Source: Beroe forskalii (taxonomy: Eukaryota > Ctenophora > Nuda > Beroida > Beroidae). From it: 64,000 bases of DNA. Below, piece by piece: positions 54,118 through 64,000 of the stretch. Below the pieces are notes generated by a model. The model was not told where the DNA came from, searched no databases, and saw nothing but the letters and a program-made list of their open reading frames with translations. The DNA lies in the NCBI GenBank assembly GCA_011033025.1, contig WFMF01000088.1, positions 248,001 through 312,000 on the forward strand. The letters run 5' to 3'. The position numbers and the translations under genes are program-made. The first letter of the stretch is position 1. Every line of letters starts with the position of its first letter.

Positions 54118-54361
54118 TCGACAAAGAATTAGATTTCAAGCTCCAGCCAGATGAGCACAGATTCCTAATCGTAGAAGTGGGTCAAAACAAGCGGTTGGTG
54201 GTGGTAGTCAACTCCTTACCTCGGTCCAGTCTTCACTTGTCGGGCTCAAACACTGGTATTGCTTTGAATGTGACTAGACGGTGCAACAGTTCTTTGTTTT
54301 GTACTGAGTGTACGAGTGTGTGTGCACGTTCGTACATGCGTGCGATGAATTCTTATAATTT
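54109..54361 (+). CDS. Possible exon of an unidentified gene, cut by a LINE
   Basis: A strong acceptor (pyrimidine-rich CACCTCCCTTTCACACAG) at 54091-54108 is followed by an open, protein-like frame: NFDKELDFKLQPDEHRFLIV then EVGQNKRLVVVVNSLPRS. I cannot name a family. No clear donor precedes the LINE ORF1 homology that begins near 54362. The LINE may have inserted in or just after the exon, or this may be LINE-unrelated chance. Confidence 0.25.
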
Positions 54362-55986
54362 TATTAAATCTCGACTCAACTCTTGAGCGTGCCTCAGACA
54401 TCTTGGCCATGGACGAAGAGGAGCAGAAGACGGCGGCATCACCAGTCAAGGAAGAAGAGGAAGAAGAAGAGGAAGAAGAAGAGGAAGAAGAGGAGGGAGA
54501 AGAAGACGTCAAAGAAGAAGATCCCAAAGAGGAAGAAGCTGATGTCACTGTCATCCCCGTGGTCACACCTGACAAGGCAGTCATTGAGGAGGCAGTCACC
54601 ACTCATCAACCTCAGTCTACCTCACTGGAATGGGTTCAATCTGTCATGGAAAGAGCACTGTTGGACATCAAGAAGGACCTGCAGCAGTTGACAGATGAGG
54701 TCAGCGGACTGAAGAACGAAGTCGGCCTCATGTCGAATCCCAAGCCTTCTGATCAGACCGAAGTGAAGGAGAGGGTGGTACGGGCAGTGACAAAGGAGCT
54801 GAGGGAACTCTGGCAGCAGAACACCACAGCCATCGAACATGTCAACAACAGGGTCACTACTGCCATCCGTAACTTTGATGCAGCCCAACTGAAGTCAGAA
54901 GAAATCAACCAGAGCATCAGGAAGATGAAAGCTGACCTCCAGAACTACTACAACAGCGCTTTCTTCAGAGAGGATGGGAACCTGATTAAGGAAATCCACT
55001 CAAGAGTCTGTCCAAGGAGGAGTTCACCAGGTGAAGAACCAGTCATCACCCAAAGTCCTGGTGAACCAGTGCAGACAGCTCAAGAACATCTGGAGGAACT
55101 CAGACTCAGGAACCCAGAGCATCTTCAGTCACAAGACCCTACGGAAGCCACAAAGAGACGTCACTCGGATCCAGGACCTTCAGAGGAGAGACACCAGCAG
55201 CAGAGCAACTCAAGACGGAGCTGTGGGTATAGCATGACTTCGGCAGTGGAAAGGCTACCTCTTCCTGCAGTTATACTCCCCTCATCAGAGCCAGTAGTCC
55301 AGTCATCTGCGCGTCAGGAAACATCAGCTGAAGTCCCTGCTAGGCCACTGCCTGGAAGACCAGTATTCAACACCGCCCTGATTACTGACTCCATAATGAG
55401 ACACATTGGAGACATGGGGGAGCACGAAGCTCTCGGGCAGAATCACATCCTGGAGGTGATCAACAAGCGAGGAACTGCAGGACTCTTCAACCGGGATCTC
55501 AAGAGAAAGCTGGAAAACCTGCACCCCAACTTCATCTACATCCACCTTGGAGTCAATGACATGATGGATCACAGGAAACCGGAGAACGTCATCAAAGATC
55601 TCAAAGACTTCAAAGCATATGCAGACAGGAAGTTCCCAGGCAACAAGATCTTCATATCCCTTCCCCTGCGGACAAGAAGAGCAGGACCTGGACCTAACAG
55701 GGTGAATGAGGACATCATGCTTCTCCGGGATGCCCTGAAAGATTACGTCGACAGTCTCAGCCCTCACGATCGCCCCCTCAAGGACTGCAGCATCTTGATG
55801 AACGTGAACGAGAACCTGGGTGATGATGGTGGACTATCCCCAGAGAACTGCAGTCGCGACAACCTACACCTGTCTGATTCTGGCAAGACAAAGATCCTTG
55901 GCAACTTCAGGCACCACATCCACGAGCTGACTCGGAGAATCCTGAACAGACCACCAAAGCCTCGATCATCAAGAAGACCCAGGTAA
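54362..55986 (+). CDS. LINE copy 3 ORF1, SGNH-hydrolase-like
   Basis: Homology to the minus-strand copy starts at about 54362 (TTAAATCTCGACTCAACTC), so the copy is 5' truncated and lacks the AlkB-like ORF. The ATG at 54409 (MDEEEQ) opens about 525 intact codons: a shorter Glu run, the conserved helical region (EWVQSVMERALLDIKKDLQ), a Pro/Ser-rich linker, then the SGNH domain with LITDSIMRH near residue 323, GVNDMMD near 381 and DNLHLSDSGK near 484. Stop at 55984-55986, 41 nt before the ORF2 ATG. Conservation of both the domain and its catalytic residues between two diverged copies suggests past selection on the protein. Confidence 0.9.
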
Positions 55987-56027
55987 TCTTTTTTAACTTT
56001 CTCCTATCAACATAAACACACAACAAC

Positions 56028-57744
56028 ATGACTATGACAAACAAAACAAAAACAAACAAAAGCCGTTCATCCATAACAAAGAAAAGTCTAAAATTTCTCT
56101 CGTGGAACATCCAAGCTTCATCAACGACTGAAGGGAATAAGTTTAGTATCAAAGAGTTCAAAAAGATCATCACTGAACATGACTTTGCTTGCCTGCAGGA
56201 AGTAAGGGAGGAAGTTCACTTAGGAGGGTACAGTACAGTGACAAGTCTTAGAGAAGGAAGTAAGTCAGGAGGAGTGGCTATTTTAGTAAGAAGGATCTAT
56301 CGCAAGGGGTGGAGTTTATCAAGAACACTGAACAAGGAGTGGCCAGATTATCTGACCTGCCGTCTCAAGCGAGACTTCTTCAGATTGGACAAGGACATTT
56401 TCTTAGTCAATGTTTATGCTCGACCTCATAACTCATCTGACCAAGGCCAGCAATCAGTGCTTCAAAGCGGTAAGGAGGTTATAAACAAGAACTCCTCCAC
56501 CTTGGTAAACAAGAACTCCTCCACCTTGGTGGAGGAGGATATCAACGACCTGCGCGAATTGGGGGAAGTTATTCTCTGCGGAGACCTGAATGCAAGAATA
56601 GGAAACAGAACTGGCATGGTCATGCATGACTCCAACCATTTTGTACCTATGCCAGAAGACTACTCACCAGACGAGGTATCACCAAGGTTTTCACAAGACA
56701 CAATGAGTAACACATATGGCACTCACTTCTTAAATTTAGTAAAGAACAATCAACTCACAATTCTTAACGGCCGAACACTTGGGGACATGACAGGAAATTT
56801 CACAAGCATACAGAAACAAGGCTGCAGTGTCGTTGATTACTTCGCAACCACTCAGACCGCCAACAGGGATGTTACGTTTATGAAAGTCTTGGACTTCACG
56901 CCCTTCTCAGACCACAAGCCACTTTGTGTTGAACTCCGATGTAAACCAATGAAGTTAGAACTCATAAGGCCTCTAGAGGACCAATACGAACAGGCTCCAA
57001 AGAGATTCATTTTCAATGAAGAAAACAGAGATGCATTCACTGAAGCTCAAGATAATGAGCACTCCAAGCAGAGGCTAGCTGAAATGCAAAATGCAATTGA
57101 CAGGCTCCTCAGGACCAGAGACACAGAGGACAGCGGGATCAGCGCAGCAATCAATGACATTAACGACAAGTTTACTGAACACTTGCGTAACATGGCTTCT
57201 GATTGCTTCAAACAAACTAAACACATAAAAACAAACAAAATTAATAAGAAGCCGTGGTTTAATGGGCAAACTCGGGCAGCTAAACGTGAGTTGAGGAAAG
57301 CAACTAATACCGTTTCGAGTCACCCTAACAGTGACTTCTTACGCGAAAACTTCTACAAAGTCAAGGGTTCATATACTTAAGAGACTCATAGACAGTACGA
57401 AAAATAAGTTCTTTGGGAAGCTTAATGAAGACATTGAAGGGGGCAAAGTTTTAAACTGGCAGGCATTCAAGAAAATTAAGGGCCATAAGGAAGATAAGAT
57501 TCCACACGACAGCTATGACATGGACAGATTTGAAAGGTTTTTCAAGGACCTGTACTCTGACAATCACAAAACAGTAGACACTGAGAAAAAGGATGATCTA
57601 CTGAGAGAAGCAGACATAATTAACGACTCCACATCAATTCACTCAACTGTTCTGAATGATAAATTCACATCTTCAGAAGTTCTCTTAGTTATTAAATCTT
57701 TGAAATCAGGTAAAGCCTCTTCTAAAGATATGATTAGTGGTTGA
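56028..57744 (+). pseudogene. LINE copy 3 ORF2: endonuclease and start of RT
   Basis: Native start MTMTNKTK at 56028. Endonuclease motifs as in the other copies (SWNIQASS, ACLQEVREE, GDLNARIGN, SDHKPL). Damage: a compensated frameshift around 56285-56335 (LVRRIYRKGW versus LVKKDLSQGV), a 24-bp unit inserted twice at 56483-56530, and a frameshift at about 57372 (TCATATACTTAAGAG versus TCATACAAGAG) after which the frame resumes at 57378. At 57743 about 230 bp present in copy 1 are missing and unreliable sequence begins. Confidence 0.9.
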
Positions 57745-59715
57745 TGTTTAAAAGGGAAAACGATCCCCAATAATTGGGATTACAAAAAAGAATATGATAA
57801 TCTTCACAAAAAACTATAGCATCAAAGTTAAAATCAAAACGAGGTATCTTCTTTTTGACTTAAAAATTTTCTATGCCTCAGGTTTTTTCAAAATTCAAAA
57901 CGGTCTGGCAAATTTTAGATTTTGGAAATGACTTAATAATGCCCCAAAAACCCCCAAAGGGCAAAGGGAATGGTTCAAAAAAAGGGCATTTAAAGGTAAA
58001 CCCACCAGTTTTTTAAAATTTTTTCACTGCCCCCAAACCCCGGAAAAGCGCCCCGGATTCCTATTGACCTGGGGGAATGACTTAATTTTACTGGCGCAAT
58101 CCAAAACAAAAGCAAAAAGATTTTGCCAAATTTTGTAAATTATCAAAAAAACCTTTTTCAAAAACAAAGTTGAGGAGTTTGAGGCCCAAGGAGCCCTAAC
58201 ATCCACAAATTTTTTCTAAAAAAAAAAAACTTTTCTTTATTGTATCTAGGTTAACTCCCCAATTTGGGAAATTAAGTCCCGGAAGTCTTAAATAAAGAAA
58301 CGGCATTTTTGGGCCAAAAAGGGCTTCTTTTAAAATTCTACAAAGCTTCGAACCTTTTTTTTCTTAAATTAAAAAAATTTTTGATAAAAAAAAAAAGAAA
58401 CCCATTTCCCTTTCCCATTTCCCCAAAGTTTCCCTTTTTTTAAAAGGGCATTGGGGGTTCCCTTTAAACAAAAAAGGGGGGAACAAACCCTTCTAAAAAC
58501 TTTTAAAATTAAACCTGAAAATTCACTTTTTCTAAAGGGGGAAAAAGTCCTTTTTTTAATGGAAAACGTGGGAATTACCCAAAACCTAGATTTATTTTTG
58601 ACTTCTTCAAATCCATAAATTTTGTTTCCCCCGTAATCCCCCTTTGGCAAACCCGAGGTTAAACCCCACCCAGTAAAAAATTCGAGTTGGGGGAAAGAAA
58701 ACCTCACCAAAAAGTTTTTTCCCAAAGTTGGGGGGAGGGGGAAACCAAAATAAATTTCGTACTACAACTAAATAAAGCAAAATTTGCTGTTTCAAACCCG
58801 GGCTTTGCAATTTTTAAAAACACTTAAATAATTTAAAAGGGATTTTCAAATGGGGGGTTTCCCAAACGGCTAGGTGATGGAAAATTTTGGGGGGGTTTTT
58901 TAAAACCCTTTTGGTGCATGCCACCCGGGGCAAAGGTTGAAAACACTTTTAGTAATAACAATCCCCTTATAAAAATGCCTCGAGGCGAACTCTAACCTCC
59001 CTTTTCCCCCAAAACCCAAAAACCCCAAAAGGGAAAAAATAACCCAAAAAAATTTTTTTGAAACCCTAGACCCCAAAAAAAAGGAAACCCCAAACCCAAA
59101 AATTTTATTTTTTAAAATTTTTTAATGTTTTAAAAATTCTAAAAATCGATTGGGGGAAACCCCGGGTTTTAAAACCTTTTTTTTTAAATTTTTTTTAAGG
59201 CACACTAAAAGAACCCGAATTAATGGGGATTTTATGAAAATTAAAATTTGGTAAATTTTAACCCAAATGCATGGATGAAAGTAAATTTTTTAGAATATTT
59301 AAAAAGTGGAGAAAATATAAAAAAGAAATTAATTTTTGGTATTTTTTAAAAATTTTAAACAGACTTTTGGGATATTTGATTTTAAATAACTAGAAAAAAA
59401 AGACTAAAATGAATTTTGATAAACGAACTTGAGGTAATTTGATTAAGAAGTATTGGGAGATGTTTTTAAACCAATCGAGACATAAAACAAACCTTTAAAA
59501 AAGTTTTGAAATACTTTTCGTTATGTGTTAAATGGGATAAACTGAAAAAAACCGGATAAAAAAAATCACACAAATTTTTTAAAAAAATATTGGTTAAATT
59601 TGAAATTTTATTTACAATTGTTTGTAAAATGGCGGTTGCGTTTTGGAATATTTGAATTTTAAACCTTTTAAAACCTTTTAAAAAAAACCGAACCCCATAC
59701 CTCCACCTCCCCTCC
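57745..59715 (+). pseudogene. LINE copy 3 remainder: indel-saturated RT, C-terminus and 3' UTR
   Basis: The order of copy 1 can be followed (ATTGGGATTAC, TATAGCATCAAAGT, TGACTTAATTTTACTGGCGC, GGAGCCCTAAC, ACCAATCGAGACAT, then TTTGAATTTTAAACCTTTT), but nearly every few bases there is an indel or a lengthened A, C, G or T run. Other copies in the window have only scattered changes. Assembly or sequencing error is the simplest explanation. Confidence 0.85.
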
Positions 59716-59895
59716 CTTATACACACACCCCATCACCCCTCCCTTCATACACTCATACACTCATACACTCATACACTCTCACACTCACACACTCTCACAC
59801 TCACACACTCACACACTCATACACCCATGCACTCATACACTCATACACCCATGCACTCATACACTTATACACTCTCACACTCACACACTCACGCA
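59716..59895. repeat. (CACTCATA)n / (ACACTCTC)n simple repeats after a LINE tail
   Basis: CACTCATACACTCATACAC-type units immediately downstream of LINE copy 3 tail. Confidence 0.93.
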
Positions 59896-60345
59896 ATGAA
59901 TCTTTTATGTGTAATGTACGGGAGAAAATATCTGGAAATGAGAATTATTCGTAGGCAAATGATTTTAAATACAGAAACGAAAGTTGGGATTCTTGATGTG
60001 ATTTGCTATTTTTCAATTCAATGACATGACGATATGTAAGGGAAGATATAGGAAACATGTAATGAACATAATTTAGTGAGGTGAAATGAACTGCCTATGA
60101 TGGAGAATTACACCAATAAGGCAAAAAAAGTGATCACTTCATATGAGAATGAGTATTGCACATCTGATTATGAAACGTGCGAAAAGAAGAAATTAAAATC
60201 CTTCAATGAAAGCGTAATTTGAAACCGAATATTTTAATAAAGTTTGCTTTAAATATTGATTTATATACAATATGAATTCTAATATGGCGGCTAACGTCAG
60301 TTAGCCATTTGAATTCTGTGTAAAAACTACAACCTGCCGCAACCT
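59896..60345 (+). mobile_element. Additional LINE 3' tail fragment
   Basis: A diverged copy of the 3' UTR: AATGAATCTTTTATGTGTAATGTACGGGAGAAAATA, then GGAAATGAGAATTATT, ATTTTAAATAC and ATGGCGGCTAACG, matching 37365-37830 in order. Preceded and followed by CACTCATA-type arrays. Confidence 0.8.
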
Positions 60346-61515
60346 CCCTCGCCTTTTACACTACGCACTCTCACACTCACACACTCACACACTCTACTTA
60401 CCACTCCCTCACACACTCCACTCACACTCACCTCTCACACTCTCACTCTCACACTCGCCCACACTCACACTCACATTTTCCACTTCCCTCACCTCTTACT
60501 CACACTCTCCCACACTCACACTCACTCCTTACTCTTCTCACGCCTCCCTCTCACACTCATACAGTCCTCCTCATACTGTCTCACCTCTCCTCTCCTCATA
60601 AAACACACCTCCTCACCTCCTGCCTCTCCTCCACACTCACATACACTCTCACACTCATACACTCTCACAGTCACACACTCATACACTCTCACACTCATAC
60701 ACTTATACGCTCTCCCCACTCTCCACACTCCCCCTCTTACCTCCTGCACCACCACACTCCATACCTCCCTCATCTACACTCTCACACTCTACTCACACCC
60801 GCCACACTACACACACTCATATACTCATACACTCATACACTCATACACTCATACACTCACACTCTGCACACTCACACACCACACACTCATGGCCACCCAT
60901 GCACTCATGGCTGACCTTACACTCATACACCCATGCACTCATACACTTATACACTCTCACACTCACACACTCACACACTCACACTACACACACTCCTTTT
61001 ACCCATGCACACACTCACACTCATACACCCATAACCCACACACTCATACACTCTCACACTCACCTCACACTCACACTCACACTCATACATATACACTCTC
61101 ACACTCTCACTCACACACTCACACCTCCTTACCATAAACTCACACTCACACACTCACTCACACACTCACACACTCCCACACACACTCTCACCTCTCTCTC
61201 ATACACTCCCTCTCACACTCACCTCATACACTCTCACACTCTCACACTCACACACTCACACACTCATACACCCATGCCATACATACACCCATACACCCTT
61301 ACCCTCCTACACCCATACACTCTCACATACACTCACACACTCACACACACTTTCATACACTCACACACTCATACATGCCCTCATACACTCTCACACTCAC
61401 TCACACTCCATACACTCCCCATACACCCATACACCCCATACACTCCTTCACACTCATACACTCACACACTCATACACTCATACACTCACACACTCATACA
61501 CTCATACACACTTAG
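60346..61515. repeat. Long (CACACTCATACACTC)n-type low-complexity array
   Basis: About 1.2 kb of C/A/T-rich repeats (CACACTCA, CATACACTC, ACACTCTC) with no fixed unit length. Thr/His/Ser/Leu-rich frames in it are compositional. Confidence 0.95.
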
Positions 61516-61639
61516 AGCTCAGTAACTCAGAGCGTTAGAGACTGTCATTCTCTAATGCTCTCAGAATAGGTGCATTCGATGCATGGTGTGTGACTGCAGG
61601 GAGTTTACACAAATGGTATGTACAGAAAGAGTGCGTCTA

Positions 61640-61805
61640 CTGTACTATACAGTGTAGAGTGTATACTGTATAAACTGTGTACACTGTGCACTGTGCACAG
61701 TGTACACTGTACACTACACCGTACCCTGTACACAGTACACTGTGCCCTGTACATAGTACACTGTATACTGTATGTACAGTTACACTGTGCCCTACATACT
61801 GTGAG
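61640..61805. repeat. Palindromic TGTACACTGTGC repeats
   Basis: Degenerate runs of GTACACTGT and CACTGTGCAC, self-complementary. Confidence 0.8.
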
Positions 61806-63166
61806 TTGTAATCACGCACTTAAACAATCCCAGTGTTACGTATCCTCAGTCCGGCATAAAGTTAAACTATCACAAACTGAGTAGCTTCATCCCCCCTTTT
61901 CTTAGGGGGGGGGAATGAAGCTCTATGTCACAAACTGCCGTTCAAACGCCCTCTCTCGGCGCGGCAGTTTTCAGCAATGCTCTCAAAGAAGTTATCAATT
62001 TATCATACTAGTTCTAATATGCTCACAGAATTTAATGACAGTCAAGATGCCGACGTCATTATCAAGGCTTAAGATGGCGCGCTGATCACATGTAACCAAC
62101 TATTGTTTATGCACATACTACTCGCTTACTAAGTTACTAGAATGACCCAGAACTATTACGAACACAGGAGAAATAGGCGGTTAAGATGACGTCATTATCA
62201 CAGCAGAATGTAGCAGGTTGATGACGTTGAACCTGCTGCTATTCCCGCGTGTTGTTTATTGTGTTACTGGGGGTTATCAGATCACCAATTGTTAACTCAC
62301 CAGATGTGCCCTCTGAGTGTTATGCCTTGTTGTGGTACACTGCTTGGTATGCTACTTGTACTTTATAATGTAGTTCGTTAGGTCCTGAGATCAAGTGATT
62401 TGATGTCTCAACTGCTAACACTCGCAGGCTAAACTCAGCATTCCAGCAACAACCCATATCTCAGCAATACTTATTCTACAGTGTACCCTAGTACTTGTAC
62501 AAGCTGGTTGATTATGTGACGTACCTGGTTGTCTGGGCTGCTAACTGATCTTAGAATGTTAGAAACTAATTCCAACCTGTTACTGGCTTCTCCCAAACGG
62601 TGCCAAGGGAACTGGAATGTTCCCAATTTACTGATAAGTTTAGTGTTTACAGTGCGTTTACAGTGGGTTCTAATTTACTGTGAGTCACATACATTGCGCT
62701 GTGAAACGTGAAAGTATCTTTTTTGTTTTCGTTGCAATTTTGAAAGTTTCATGCTGTATGCACATTACATGACATATTAGGTATATCATGCAACAGGGCA
62801 GGTAGAATATGAGAGGAATTTTACTTCACTTTGAGTTGTTGTATTTGTTTGGGTTGCTAAGGGTTGCTTTTGGTCACTGTTGGTTGCTTTGGGTTACTAA
62901 TTGAGTCCCTGATCGATATCATTGGGAACGAAGGTCTAAATGGGGACGACAAAATCTCACAGAATTTTATGTCATATTACTGAGTATTTATTGAAAAAGT
63001 TCTAAAAAAAACTCACTTTCGCTCTTTGGAAAATTCTACGCCATGCTTGATAGGTAGGTACATGTCATCCTATTTTCCCCCGTTCCATATCTCACAACAT
63101 GACGTTATTTTTAGAGCTTGATGCAGTGATCGTGGTAAGGCATAATATGCCACATAATAATATAGA
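61806..63166. other. Non-coding with GATAATGACGTC motifs
   Basis: CGACGTCATTATC at 62051-62063 and TGACGTCA at 62187-62194, the latter inside a segment whose complement matches 22199-22230. Repeated TTGGTTGCTTTTGG-like words occur near 62850-62900. No gene. Confidence 0.4.
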
Positions 63167-63337
63167 ACTATTAACCGAAGTAGAGGTAAGTAACATGATA
63201 TATGTTGCGAGCGCCAGCGAGCGACATATATATGCATTATTGTACGAGGCGAAGCCGAGTTCAATAATGATGTGTTTTGTACGAGGCGAAGCCGAGTTCA
63301 AAACTAGATGTTACTTATCTCTACTGAGGTTAATAGT
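63167..63337. mobile_element. 171-bp MITE with ACTATTAACC termini
   Basis: Imperfect inverted ends ACTATTAACCGAAGTAGAGG and its complement (CTCTACTGAGGTTAATAGT). Inside, TACGAGGCGAAGCCGAGTTC occurs twice (63243, 63279) and GCGAGCGCCAGCGAGC once. Frames across it are chance. Confidence 0.7.
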
Positions 63338-64000
63338 GATATTATATGGCGAAACTACTCATTAAAAACGTAGTTAAAACATGGAAAATAATGGTCTTTC
63401 GATAGGAGCTGCAGACTTCCGGAAGCAAGAGCCATTGGTAATCTTATTCACAGGGCTGATTACATTAAGTTTTTAAAGTATCGAATACTCAAATACAGTA
63501 CAGAATTTACAGGCCGAATGAAAATGAATTACACCGGATTATAGTTAGATGTTTAGATAATTCGTTCATCTTCATGTGTTGAATCGATAACTTAATGAAG
63601 CGATACCCTTTTCCTCTTCACCTGAACATCATGGTAATTCTTAAACTTCCATCAGAATTAGCCTGGGCTATCACATAATTATAAGGGAGCTTGGTCGGTA
63701 CTTTGAATTCGCTACTTATACGTTTATACGCATGATAATGACGCTATAAGAGTCTACCACTAATTTGTTTGGCAGAAAGTTTTAACATTCTAATTGTGGT
63801 TCATGATTCATCTCGAATCTCGATTCTCGAGTACAGAGTCATGTCAAACCGTGATACCGGAAATAAATTGTAAGCCCGGATGAACAGTATGTGTTTCAAT
63901 CGCCGTTTGCTATCATGGATTTCGTTAAGACTGATTTAGAGCACCTAATTTTTGACTCCTCTGATTTTGAGAAGCTCTAATTGCTGTTGCGACGAATGTG
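63338..64000. other. Non-coding, nothing recognised
   Basis: Contains CATGATAATGACGCTATAAG near 63730, a near match to the dispersed GATAATGACGTCA motif. No exon or element seen. Confidence 0.4.

Noticed and set aside
60346-61525. Long Thr/His/Ser frames, and the idea of a CRISPR-like array
   Set aside because: Units are short, irregular and lack spacers; this is eukaryotic simple sequence.

Overview
Animal (metazoan, probably invertebrate) nuclear DNA. The evidence is an AT-rich background, a gene split by GT-AG introns that encodes extracellular immunoglobulin (Ig) domains, non-LTR retrotransposons (LINEs), many small inverted-repeat DNA elements (MITEs/foldbacks) and long simple-sequence arrays. 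I see no bacterial-type operon, rRNA, confident tRNA gene or CRISPR array. I cannot name the phylum.

1-11.6 kb: the 5' part of one minus-strand gene, rebuilt exon by exon by splice site and reading phase. Exon 1 (11421-11484) carries the start codon and a signal peptide. Six further exons down to 2812 encode two complete Ig domains, and all phases join (670 nt, 223 codons plus one base). The gene should continue, but I could not recognise an exon between 1 and 2811. Its introns and exon edges contain local duplications centred on splice sites: an 8-copy decoy-donor array, a 48-bp in-frame donor duplication, a duplicated acceptor that leads to a stop, and a palindromic partial exon copy.

11.6-33.5 kb: mostly non-coding. 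It holds a G-rich tract just upstream of the Ig gene, several tandem arrays, two larger foldback/MITE elements, dispersed repeats, clusters of the CRE-type palindrome TGACGTCA, a decayed LINE ORF1 remnant near 28.4-29.1 kb and a possible tRNA-derived SINE.

33.5-61.5 kb: a nest of copies of one LINE family (ORF1 with an SGNH-hydrolase-like domain; ORF2 with AP-type endonuclease, reverse transcriptase and a C-terminal CCHC-like motif; CR1/L2-like). Copy 1 is plus strand (33.55-37.9 kb). A minus-strand copy runs from about 50.3 kb down to 40.58 kb and is interrupted by a 3.3-kb foldback element and a 608-bp TTAA-flanked MITE. Upstream of its ORF1 is an ORF with an AlkB-like dioxygenase domain whose catalytic residues look degenerate. 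A third minus-strand fragment is at 50.75-52.2 kb, a plus-strand copy at 54.36-59.7 kb, and a further 3' tail at 59.9-60.35 kb. Long microsatellites or minisatellites lie at most of the LINE ends. The last third of the 54-59.7 kb copy is saturated with indels and homopolymer runs and looks like unreliable sequence.

61.5-64 kb: non-coding DNA with palindromic simple repeats, CRE motifs and a small MITE.
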